From the IMG/VR virus record IMGVR_UViG_3300038307_000159, positions 1 through 38,409 of that record: a stretch of 38,409 bases of DNA; one strand, given 5' to 3'. A program made the translations under genes and the position numbers. The notes beneath the pieces are model-generated. The model made no database searches, was not told where the DNA came from, and saw only the letters and a program-made list of their open reading frames with translations. This DNA comes from a virus. Positions 12,766-19,162 of this stretch are shown one piece after another (position 1 is the first letter of the stretch; every line of letters begins with the position of its first letter).

Positions 12766-13026
12766 ATGGAAAATGATATTAAAAAAAGATTTGAGAAAGA
12801 AGGTCGCTGTACTAAGTCAGTTGAAAATGGACAAGCTATTTGTGGTGTGAAACTTGATTGTCACTTACACGATTGGAGGTCAACTGAACTTGCAGACCTA
12901 CAAAAAGCAGATATAAGAAAAAAGGTGGTGGAATTGATGAAAACTTCAGATAAGTATGTACCATTTCAAAAGATACATTATCAATCAGCCTTACAAGACA
13001 TCTTAACCCTAATAGATGAAATATGA
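12766..13026 (+). CDS. unknown protein with Cys/His residues (86 aa)
   Basis: The N-terminal half has C15, C26, C32 and H34/H36 (RCTKS, ICGVKLDCHLH), a possible zinc site. The second half is helical (LADLQKADIRKKVVELM). The stop overlaps the next ATG, so it is coupled to the NinB-like gene. Probably a recombination or replication accessory, by context only. Confidence 0.6.
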   Translation: MENDIKKRFEKEGRCTKSVENGQAICGVKLDCHLHDWRSTELADLQKADIRKKVVELMKTSDKYVPFQKIHYQSALQDILTLIDEI

Positions 13027-13562
13027 TGAAAGACAAAAGTATACCAACATATAAGTCAGTAAAACTTGCAGGTAAGTTTGTAATGGTAGACGGTAAACTT
13101 ACTAAGCAATACAATTCTGAAGCTCACTTACAGCACTTCATAAACACTTACGCAAAAGCAGGAGATGACTTTTCAGAAGAATTGACCTGTAAAAGACCTA
13201 AAAGAAGTGATGCTCTGAATAACTACTACCACCTGTATTTGTCTTTGATAGCCTTATCAAGTGGACATACAATGAAAGAATTGAAAGAGTGGGCGGTAGG
13301 TAAATTCTTAACAAAAGGTATTAAAGAGGTATTTGGAGATAAGACTCGTATCACAGATAGCTCTGCTGACCTCAATATGGACGAATTTGGAGAGTTTCTG
13401 AATGAATTAGAGGAAACTACCGAGATCCCCCTACCAGACCCTAAGCCGTTCAAAATGGGGCTTCTATTGACCGAAGAAGGTAAGCTCAAACGAGAACAGA
13501 AAGAGAAGTACAGTAAAATGAAGCCAAAGGGTTTAGTTCCTGTCTGGCATCAGAATAAGTAA
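13023..13562 (+). CDS. NinB-like recombination protein
   Basis: A 179-aa protein. The order CKRPKRSDALNNYYHLYLSL, then GHTMKELKEWAVGKFL, then SSADLNMDEFGEFLNELEE and IPLPDPKPF resembles lambda NinB (Orf), a recombination mediator that binds ssDNA and can stand in for RecFOR functions. The N-terminal 45 residues are variable. Located right after the ssDNA-binding-like gene. Confidence is moderate, since the match is to overall layout. Confidence 0.6.
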   Translation: MMKDKSIPTYKSVKLAGKFVMVDGKLTKQYNSEAHLQHFINTYAKAGDDFSEELTCKRPKRSDALNNYYHLYLSLIALSSGHTMKELKEWAVGKFLTKGIKEVFGDKTRITDSSADLNMDEFGEFLNELEETTEIPLPDPKPFKMGLLLTEEGKLKREQKEKYSKMKPKGLVPVWHQNK

Positions 13563-13576
13563 TTCATTAAAACATT

Positions 13577-13648
13577 ATGAAAGGTACACTCCCATTAATA
13601 GTCGTAGCAGTAGCACTCGGTTTAATTCTTTTTGCACAATTCTTATGA
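13577..13648 (+). CDS. possible 23-aa membrane peptide
   Basis: MKGTLPLIVVAVALGLILFA is a single hydrophobic helix. Its stop overlaps the start of the following gene as ATGA, which supports translation. Function unknown. Confidence 0.42.
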   Translation: MKGTLPLIVVAVALGLILFAQFL

Positions 13649-13788
13649 AAAAGCCCCGCCCAGAAGACCTTATAGGTTACATACTCTTCGCAATAGCACT
13701 GATACTGATTGCTGTAAGTGTCTTATTTGTTGCTTTTGATTATTCTGAAAAGATGCATAATGAAGAGGTGAGACACAAACATTTATAA
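13645..13788 (+). CDS. small membrane protein (47 aa)
   Basis: KKPRPEDLIGYILFAIALIL gives a basic head and a transmembrane segment (about 10-30), followed by a charged tail (YSEKMHNEEVRHKHL). Coupled by ATGA overlap to the preceding peptide, and its stop is 3 bases before the long structured RNA. Confidence 0.52.
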   Translation: MKKPRPEDLIGYILFAIALILIAVSVLFVAFDYSEKMHNEEVRHKHL

Positions 13789-13791
13789 CAT

Positions 13792-13935
13792 TGTAGTACT
13801 TTCAAACCAGTAGTAGGTCGGTAGACCTTTGTATCCGCCAGTGCGCACAGAAGCTCGGGGACTATCAACCGTTAGGATGAAAAGCTCGAAGGATAACTGT
13901 ATCAAGCGGACGACTACTGGTTTGAGGGTATTACA
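13792..13935 (+). ncRNA. candidate structured RNA (144 nt, 23-bp closing stem)
   Basis: Arms 13792-13814 and 13913-13935 pair at all 23 positions, three of them G-U/U-G wobbles that would be mismatches on the minus strand, so the RNA is read from the plus strand. Inside are AGGTC/GACCT with a 4-base loop (13815-13828), TCCGC/GCGGA (13834-13838, 13906-13910), CAGT/ACTG (13839-13842, 13896-13899) and further possible pairs. The interior is more GC-rich than its surroundings. It is upstream of the gene at 13976. I do not recognise it as a known class. It may be a riboswitch-like leader or a free-standing phage RNA. Confidence 0.65.
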
Positions 13936-13975
13936 CCCGAATTTAGTTCTTTTAAATTTAGAAAGGAGAAATAAG

Positions 13976-14155
13976 ATGATTTCCCAATGTATACTTTGTC
14001 AAAGGATATCGCACGATAATATTCTTTGGAGTGAAAAACCAGAAGGACAAGTGATCGTATCAGTCTTACTAACTAAATGTTATCCATGTAAAACAAGAGA
14101 GGAGGCGGACATTGAAACCTATAAGCATAGAGAAATGTCACTGCGGGAGGATTAA
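13976..14155 (+). CDS. zinc-finger-like protein (59 aa)
   Basis: The start at 13976 is fixed by GAAAGGAGAAATAAG directly upstream. Residues C5, C8 (CILC) and later CYPC form a four-cysteine knuckle pair. The frame is open further upstream to 13829, but that part lies in the structured RNA and has no coding look. First of five genes in a row with strong Shine-Dalgarno sites. Confidence 0.65.
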   Translation: MISQCILCQRISHDNILWSEKPEGQVIVSVLLTKCYPCKTREEADIETYKHREMSLRED

Positions 14156-14342
14156 GGCAGGCGAACACTGGGTAAGTCCACTCGACTTCATCAGAAAGAT
14201 TATACAGTTAAGAAACGAAGAGAAGATTGAGAATGTAGAGTTGATTAATTGTACCTGTCCTGAATGTACTTGCGCTCTTGAGAGAGCCGAGAGTGCATCT
14301 TATCAAGAACACAAAGAAGCACAGGTGAGGAAGCAATCATGA
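14112..14342 (+). CDS. zinc-ribbon protein with TTG start (76 aa)
   Basis: The chosen start is TTG at 14112, six bases after AGGAGG. Cysteines CHCG near residues 9-12 and CTCPECTC near 48-55 would form a zinc ribbon; the C-terminus is a charged helix. It overlaps the preceding gene by 44 bases in a different frame, and its stop overlaps the next ATG. The early in-frame ATG alternatives are lacking, which supports TTG. Confidence 0.62.
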   Translation: MKPISIEKCHCGRIKAGEHWVSPLDFIRKIIQLRNEEKIENVELINCTCPECTCALERAESASYQEHKEAQVRKQS

Positions 14343-14410
14343 TTAAAAACTTCTGTGTAATACTGGTATTAGTCTACATTTACTTTAACTTCATAAGGAG
14401 TATGCTATGA
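14339..14410 (+). CDS. 23-aa membrane peptide
   Basis: MIKNFCVILVLVYIYFNFIR is one hydrophobic helix. It is preceded by GTGAGGAAGC (Shine-Dalgarno-like) and starts and ends in ATGA-type overlaps with its neighbours. This tight packing supports real translation. Confidence 0.5.
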   Translation: MIKNFCVILVLVYIYFNFIRSML

Positions 14411-14496
14411 AAGCAATCGTTGTTTTAATAGTCTTACTTTGCATCTGTGGTATTGGTTATATTTTTGACACTAGGAAGGAGAGGAGAAAATGGTAG
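14407..14496 (+). CDS. 29-aa membrane peptide with basic tail
   Basis: A hydrophobic helix (AIVVLIVLLCICGIGYIF) followed by a basic tail (RKERRKW). ATAAGGAGTATGCT precedes the start, with AAGGAG at good distance. Could be a small holin- or antiholin-like peptide; unproven. Confidence 0.55.
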   Translation: MKAIVVLIVLLCICGIGYIFDTRKERRKW

Positions 14497-14612
14497 TCAT
14501 AATCAAAGTCATTGCGTGTTTTTATTTCTTCTTTATTGTTTATCCTTGTAGGTATCTAAACGTGATTAGAATGATAGATATGTATAAGTATAGACAAGCA
14601 GGACGCTCGTAG
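14490..14612 (+). CDS. 40-aa membrane protein
   Basis: VVIIKVIACFYFFFIVYPC is an N-terminal hydrophobic segment followed by a basic soluble tail (YKYRQAGRS). AAGGAGAGGAGAAA precedes the ATG. Last gene of the plus-strand unit before the bidirectional terminator. Confidence 0.55.
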   Translation: MVVIIKVIACFYFFFIVYPCRYLNVIRMIDMYKYRQAGRS

Positions 14613-14616
14613 AGAG

Positions 14617-14660
14617 CAAAAAAGAGCCCAGTCAAGGAACTTCTGGGCTCTTTCTTTATT
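14617..14660. terminator. bidirectional rho-independent terminator
   Basis: GAGCCCAG (14624-14631) pairs with CTGGGCTC (14643-14650). Rightward it is followed by TTTCTTTATT; leftward by six T (14623-14618). It sits where the plus-strand early unit and the minus-strand late unit converge. Confidence 0.8.
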
Positions 14661-14759
14661 AATATTAATTTAAACTATTATTTCCTGCTAAGGGTTAGCT
14701 CCATTAAGGAACATCTCTATTAGTACCATATATGAATATTAAAGTCAATAGCTATAACC

Positions 14760-14785
14760 AAAAAAAGACCACTAGTAGGTCTCTT
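14760..14785 (-). terminator. leftward terminator of the late unit
   Basis: On the minus strand AAGAGACC pairs with GGTCTTTT around the loop TACTAGT, 8 bp with one wobble, leading into seven T. It lies 98 bases beyond the last late gene. Confidence 0.6.
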
Positions 14786-14851
14786 CTTGGTAGTATAGTA
14801 CCGAAATTATCAACTAAATTGTTTTAACAACTTAAATGATGATTAAGGTTT

Positions 14852-14885
14852 TGCGCTCCGTATTAACTTAGGAGCGCAGTTTTTA
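14852..14885 (+). terminator. rightward terminator facing the late genes
   Basis: TGCGCTCC (14852-14859) pairs with GGAGCGCA (14871-14878), followed by GTTTTTATTT. Its orientation would stop plus-strand read-through before it enters the late genes as antisense. No T-run on the other strand. Confidence 0.6.
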
Positions 14886-15059
14886 TTTATCTGCTATTGG
14901 CTTTGTAGTAATTGTCCTTATGTATATATCCCCTAAAGATTTTACAATAGCTACATAACCTATCATGTCTAGGTCTGTGAATACTGCTATTGCTATACCT
15001 ACTATTGCTTGTGCGGTAGCTAATTTAATCGTCTTGCTTCGTAAAAGTTGTTTTAACAT
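14883..15059 (-). CDS. holin-like small membrane protein (58 aa)
   Basis: MLKQLLRSKTIKLATAQAIV opens a protein with one or two short hydrophobic segments (AQAIVGIAIAVF; MIGYVAIVKSL) and an ending IYIRTITTKPI. This pattern is common in small phage holin-type proteins found beside endolysins. It lies 7 bases from the M23 peptidase gene and is the last gene of the late unit. The holin role is inferred from size, topology and position. Confidence 0.6.
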   Translation of the reverse strand: MLKQLLRSKTIKLATAQAIVGIAIAVFTDLDMIGYVAIVKSLGDIYIRTITTKPIADK

Positions 15060-15066
15060 ATTATTT

Positions 15067-15750
15067 CTATTTATTTAATAAACTATTTAAACCTCCTCTA
15101 AATGCGTAGATTACTCTAGCAAGTTTTTGTGCTGTGTCTAAATTCTCTTGTGATAGTCCTAGTGTCTCTCGTACCATTATCTCGTGATAGTAGTATGGTG
15201 CTGGATCTATTGCTCCATAGTAGCCATTTCCTGAAATTATAGTATTTCTACCCTGTTTATCACATACCTTAAGACCAAAGTGTAAATGTACCCCACTAGA
15301 AGCCCCTGTGTTACCCGCTAAGGCGATTGGATCGCCCATCTTAACCTGTTGCCCATCATGAACTATAATCTCCTGACAGTGCCAATTTCGGAGTTTGATG
15401 TAGTGCTTCTTTCCTTCGTATTCAAAGATTGGTTCGTTACTTATTATATCTACTCCTAAACCTCCATCCATGTCCTTTTCTACTTTAGCCCAACCATCAA
15501 AGTTAGCTGAATGAAATATGGGTTCTCTCATCCACGCACCGAAATCAAGACCTGAATGCCCTTTCATACCAATAGCTGGATAAAAAAGTGTTGAGCCAAG
15601 TGAACACAATCCATTACTGATTGCACTAATTACTTGAAAAGGACGATAGGGCTGTTTTAATACATTTGTTTTTATACACGCTTTGTTCTCACCGAAACCT
15701 TGAGTAAGTCTCTTGGTATACATCGGACGATATATTTCTAATTCTTTCAT
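15067..15750 (-). CDS. M23-family (LytM-like) peptidase, probable endolysin
   Basis: The 227-aa protein has the M23 zinc motifs: H65 and D69 in GHSGLDF, H124 in the WH strand, and HLHFG with H155 and H157, plus GDPIALAGNTGASSG before it. These enzymes cut peptide cross-links of peptidoglycan. There is no signal peptide, which fits export through a holin. The insertion between 75 and 110 is unusually acidic. It sits between a basic small protein and a holin-like gene, forming a lysis cassette. Confidence 0.85.
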   Translation of the reverse strand: MKELEIYRPMYTKRLTQGFGENKACIKTNVLKQPYRPFQVISAISNGLCSLGSTLFYPAIGMKGHSGLDFGAWMREPIFHSANFDGWAKVEKDMDGGLGVDIISNEPIFEYEGKKHYIKLRNWHCQEIIVHDGQQVKMGDPIALAGNTGASSGVHLHFGLKVCDKQGRNTIISGNGYYGAIDPAPYYYHEIMVRETLGLSQENLDTAQKLARVIYAFRGGLNSLLNK

Positions 15751-15761
15751 ATTATTTAATA

Positions 15762-15911
15762 TTATACCAATCTCCCCCTCCTACGTCTAGAGGGTTTTCT
15801 CTTTGGTGTTACCTTTACTTTACGACCTTTCTTTGCTGTACCTTTTGGTACAAGTCTAAGTTTTCTCTTTGCAGTACCTTTGGGAACTAATCTTACATTT
15901 AATTTTGTCAT
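15762..15911 (-). CDS. small highly basic tandem-repeat protein (49 aa)
   Basis: Two near-identical units RLVPKGTAKR and RLVPKGTAKK are followed by a very basic tail (TPKRKPSRRRGRLV). With almost no acidic residues it should bind nucleic acid or an acidic surface. Located inside the lysis/late block, so it could be a packaged DNA-condensing peptide. No family recognised. Confidence 0.6.
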   Translation of the reverse strand: MTKLNVRLVPKGTAKRKLRLVPKGTAKKGRKVKVTPKRKPSRRRRGRLV

Positions 15912-15922
15912 ATATTATTTAA

Positions 15923-16375
15923 TTAGATTTCAAACTCCATATTATCTATATATTCTATAACTGCTGATTTTGTACTGTTTTGTATGTTCTCTTGTATATC
16001 ATCAAACCAACCTGAACCTATCCAAACAAAGATGGTAGCTGTGGCTACTCCTATTCCTATAATGTACCATATCTTGTTCTCTGCGTAGCGTATTCGTTTG
16101 TCGAAGTCTTTAACAGGTCTTACGATTTCACGCACTTCAGTATCTACTATCTTTAAGTCTACTAATTCTTTAGCATGTGTGGCTACCTTACCATTTAATG
16201 TTTTAAGATGGGTGTTAGTCTCGTCTTGTTTTTCTTTTACAACAGCTATGTCGGTTAAGAGTTGTTGTCCTATGATAGAAAACACAGTTGTTGAAGAAGC
16301 GTGACTTTTAGCTATCACATCGTCTAAGTGACTTTTAAGTTGATCTACTATTCTTTTTTCTGTATCATCGCTCAT
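15923..16375 (-). CDS. coiled-coil protein with C-terminal membrane anchor (XhlA-like)
   Basis: The start at 16375 is preceded by AGATAGGCGGTCA and overlaps the stop of a 20-aa frame. It encodes a 150-aa coiled coil (VVKEKQDETNTHLKTLNGKV) followed by a C-terminal transmembrane segment (WYIIGIGVATATIFVWIGSG) and a short tail. XhlA/haemolysin-type proteins with this layout assist holins. A longer frame to 16459 exists but overlaps the previous gene. Role inferred from topology and position in the lysis block. Confidence 0.62.
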   Translation of the reverse strand: MSDDTEKRIVDQLKSHLDDVIAKSHASSTTVFSIIGQQLLTDIAVVKEKQDETNTHLKTLNGKVATHAKELVDLKIVDTEVREIVRPVKDFDKRIRYAENKIWYIIGIGVATATIFVWIGSGWFDDIQENIQNSTKSAVIEYIDNMEFEI

Positions 16376-16434
16376 TGACCGCCTATCTCTTTTGGCATCG
16401 CTGTCTCTGTTGCTAATTGTTGATCGTTGTTCAT
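16372..16434 (-). CDS. possible 20-aa leader peptide
   Basis: The frame from the ATG at 16434 has 20 codons and ends in TGA overlapping the next ATG (CAATGAGC). The 5-base gap from the previous stop is like other gene junctions here. It may serve only to couple translation. Confidence 0.38.
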   Translation of the reverse strand: MNNDQQLATETAMPKEIGGQ

Positions 16435-16439
16435 ATTGT

Positions 16440-17399
16440 TTAATTCTTAAATACTCCACGCTTTGATTTTACACGATTTTGTATTCCTTTTTCCAAATCT
16501 TTAATATAACCATCAACTTCTTTTGAAACACAAGTTTTGGAATCTTTATACCAAATGAAATAATCGCAGATTTCTAACTTAGGCACGACCTTTTTTTCAG
16601 GTATTACCATTCCTGTAAATATACCTGCTATTAAAACTGCTATTGTAAGTAATGTATTTGTTTTCATAAATCCTGATATTAAGACTCTTCTTCTAAATGT
16701 TGCTACAGCTACCCCCAGTCTACTATCTACATCATTAGTTTCAATACCTCTTGGGCCACTATCTACACCTCCTATACTAAGACTTGTTTTTAATGTAGAA
16801 GAGAATTGTCCCGATTGTAAATATAACTTTTTGTCAGCAAACCCTATCCAAGGAGTATTGGTACCGTCCCAAGTTATACCAGTTGGTAGTGTATCTACAC
16901 CACCTATACCAAGACTCGTTTTTAATGTAGATGAAAACTGTCCCGACTGTAAGTATAATTTATCGTCAGCAAGTCCACACCAAGGAGTGTTAGTACCGTC
17001 CCAACTTATTCCATGAATCTGAGCGTCTACGGCTCCTATATCAAGACTTGTTTTTAGTGTAGACGAGAACTGTCCTGATTGTAGAAATAATTTAGTACCA
17101 ATAAGACCACACCAAGGGGTATTCGTGCCGTCCCAACTTATTCCAGTGGGAACACCGTCTACTCCACCTATACTAAGACTTGTTTTTAGTGTGGCAGAAA
17201 ATTGACCCGATTGTAAATACAGTTTATCACCAGTAAAGCCCGTCCATGGTGTATTCGTACCGTCCCAACTTATTCCAGAAGGGGCAGTATCTACCCCACT
17301 TACAGACAAACTCGTTTTTAATGTAGCAGAAAATTGTCCTGACTGTAAATACAGTTTATCACCAGTACTTCCTGCCCATGGTGTTGCTGTTGTTGCCAA
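16440..17399 (-). CDS. tandem 44-residue repeat protein with membrane-anchor C-terminus
   Basis: Five copies of a ~44-aa (132-bp) unit carry WDGTNTPW, GDKLYLQSGQFS and TLKTSL; four are complete and the first is degenerate (MATTATPW). The pattern resembles beta-propeller blades. After residue ~220 the sequence changes, and from 245 it has a hydrophobic segment (LLTIAVLIAGIFTGMVI) and a cysteine pair. The only upstream start is TTG, one base after the HNH stop. An internal ATG at 16667 could make the 75-aa membrane part alone. Confidence 0.68.
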   Translation of the reverse strand: MATTATPWAGSTGDKLYLQSGQFSATLKTSLSVSGVDTAPSGISWDGTNTPWTGFTGDKLYLQSGQFSATLKTSLSIGGVDGVPTGISWDGTNTPWCGLIGTKLFLQSGQFSSTLKTSLDIGAVDAQIHGISWDGTNTPWCGLADDKLYLQSGQFSSTLKTSLGIGGVDTLPTGITWDGTNTPWIGFADKKLYLQSGQFSSTLKTSLSIGGVDSGPRGIETNDVDSRLGVAVATFRRRVLISGFMKTNTLLTIAVLIAGIFTGMVIPEKKVVPKLEICDYFIWYKDSKTCVSKEVDGYIKDLEKGIQNRVKSKRGVFKN

Positions 17400-17400
17400 A

Positions 17401-17904
17401 TTAAGCGTTTTTTACTAACTCCTGAAAAAATGGAGATAGTTTCATTTCATCGTTTCTTTTGCGAGGGTGATGAAAATGACATAGCGTAATGCCGTTATTA
17501 ACCTCGTATCTCAATTCTGGGAAAGCCGACCAGCCCAATATATGATGAGCTATTACTTTCCCAGAACAGTTTTTATCTGCAATTCTACACTTCCAATTAT
17601 CTCTATCTTTTACAATCTTTCGCCATTCTCCATAAGCTGTATCATTTCTTTCTTGTCTTTTCGCTAGCTGTGTTCTATCTACAATCCAATTAGGATTATT
17701 TTTTCCAAGCACAGCAATATGACTTTTTCCTTTATTCCATGCTACTTGTAATCCTTTCTTTCCTTTATTCCACGGAATACATCCTTTTTTACTCTTACTG
17801 ATTTCCTGTCTAGTTTTTTCAGAGTGAGATTTACTATAAAAAGGATTGTTCTTATCTAAAGAATAAGTATGCCCTTTGGTGAATTGTCCTTTTTTATTTC
17901 TCAT
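17401..17904 (-). CDS. HNH homing endonuclease with NUMOD3 repeats
   Basis: The N-terminal 85 residues contain repeated basic helix-turn modules (HSEKTRQEISKSKKG, IPWNKGKKG, VAWNKGKSH), classic NUMOD3 DNA-binding units. The C-terminus has CRIADKNCSGKVIAHHILGW and ITLCHFHHPRK, an HNH zinc core. It is wedged between the glycosyltransferase-like gene and the repeat protein, with gaps of 1 base on each side. This suggests recent insertion at the repeat gene's start codon. Confidence 0.85.
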   Translation of the reverse strand: MRNKKGQFTKGHTYSLDKNNPFYSKSHSEKTRQEISKSKKGCIPWNKGKKGLQVAWNKGKSHIAVLGKNNPNWIVDRTQLAKRQERNDTAYGEWRKIVKDRDNWKCRIADKNCSGKVIAHHILGWSAFPELRYEVNNGITLCHFHHPRKRNDEMKLSPFFQELVKNA

Positions 17905-17905
17905 A

Positions 17906-18553
17906 TTACTCGTATAAGTTATTAAAAGCTCTTACTACCTGATTGAGCTCAACCTCACTGAAGTGCATACATGGATAATCAAAATGAGAATATATCTCAA
18001 ATCCTTGCTCTGCTGCTCTCTCACAAAATGAGATATCATTTCCTTTATGAACTCTACCATCAGGATATAACTTTCTTGTAAAAGCTCCCTTCTGCATTTC
18101 AGGGTTTTCAAATACTCGTCTTGACATTAAAAAACATCCTGTTCCAATAGCATCAACTTTCTGTAGCCCCTCTCTTTTTTGATGTTCTTTATAAGCATCA
18201 TCTTTCTTAACATAATCGTAAGCGTTCCAGTAAACAGGTCTTTCTCCTTTTTTTGTATTCTTTTCGTCAAAATGCCAGACAGGAGTTGGAAGTCCTATAA
18301 TATCCTTATCTAATTCTACTAAGTCTAAAGGATTTTGTGTTGGTGGATTATCGGCATCTATGTTAAGCCAAAAATCATAATCTCCATCTAAAAAGTCCCT
18401 TACAATATGGTGTAAGTTATTTTCATAAGGCTTGTTTGACGGAAGAACAATCTCTAATTTATATCTTTTGTCTTTCTGAAGTAGCAATAGTCTATGTACT
18501 ACATGCTTATGTATCCAATGTAATGATGGTACTGATACAAGGATTTTCTTCAT
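17906..18553 (-). CDS. GT-A type glycosyltransferase-like protein
   Basis: The 215-aa protein opens with KKILVSVPSLHWIHKHV and has NIDADNPP near residue 64-71, which fits the DxD metal/nucleotide-sugar motif of GT-A enzymes. Then come GTGCFLMSRRVFE (typical acceptor loop) and DISFCERAAEQGFEIY. Such genes in tail regions may glycosylate virion proteins or host surface molecules. Substrate unknown. Confidence 0.7.
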   Translation of the reverse strand: MKKILVSVPSLHWIHKHVVHRLLLLQKDKRYKLEIVLPSNKPYENNLHHIVRDFLDGDYDFWLNIDADNPPTQNPLDLVELDKDIIGLPTPVWHFDEKNTKKGERPVYWNAYDYVKKDDAYKEHQKREGLQKVDAIGTGCFLMSRRVFENPEMQKGAFTRKLYPDGRVHKGNDISFCERAAEQGFEIYSHFDYPCMHFSEVELNQVVRAFNNLYE

Positions 18554-18554
18554 G

Positions 18555-19091
18555 TTACTTAATAGTTAAACCTTTGTTTGCTTTGAATTGTGCGTAAGTC
18601 TTTTCTTTATTCCTTTTAATTCCTTTAGTTTCGTCCTCTGGATCAATAGCTTTAACAATTCTACTATCTACTTCTATAATATCTTGACCTAAACCTTCTT
18701 TTAGACTTTTCTCTAATTGAAGACTTTGAAGTGCATCATTATCATAGTCAAATTCGGGTATATGCGCCCTTGATTTTGTGTCATAGAACCCCCCAAACTC
18801 TGCTTCTGTAATCTCTGTTATTATATCAGGGAAAACAGCAAGAGCTTCGTCTGCAAACTTTCTTGTTACTAATAGACATCCCCACTGTTGTCCTACAGGA
18901 GAGTCCCATTCGTCATTCTCAGTCCTAGCTTCTTGATGTCCTGAGTTTTTGTCATACATCCAACCAAATGGCGCAAACTCTCTTACAGCTTCATCACTCT
19001 TAACCATAGGAAGTTTTGTCCATTGTGGGTGATCAGCATGACCATTTTCTCTTAAACCTATTTTTACTTTTATCGGCACTAAATTATTCAT
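18555..19091 (-). CDS. unknown protein next to the fibre gene (178 aa)
   Basis: A soluble alpha/beta protein (VPIKVKIGLRENGHADHPQW, then QQWGCLLVTRKFADEALAVF). No membrane segment or catalytic motif. Immediately upstream of the glycosyltransferase with a 1-base gap, so the two may act together, or it may be a fibre accessory. Not recognised. Confidence 0.6.
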   Translation of the reverse strand: MNNLVPIKVKIGLRENGHADHPQWTKLPMVKSDEAVREFAPFGWMYDKNSGHQEARTENDEWDSPVGQQWGCLLVTRKFADEALAVFPDIITEITEAEFGGFYDTKSRAHIPEFDYDNDALQSLQLEKSLKEGLGQDIIEVDSRIVKAIDPEDETKGIKRNKEKTYAQFKANKGLTIK

Positions 19092-19162
19092 AATTGTTGA
19101 TGCTTCCGCTTGTTGTGCAAACAGAAACTTAAATAAATTAATTAATTAATAATGTAAGAATT

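Noticed and set aside
13829-13975. Upstream extension of the zinc-finger frame (13829-13975)
   Set aside because: It lies inside a strongly paired RNA and lacks coding character. A strong Shine-Dalgarno fixes the start at 13976.
17399-17412. Slippery A AAA AAC at the end of the HNH gene suggesting a -1 frameshift into the repeat protein
   Set aside because: The repeat-protein frame is +1 relative to HNH, so a -1 slip does not reach it. No stimulatory hairpin is obvious.
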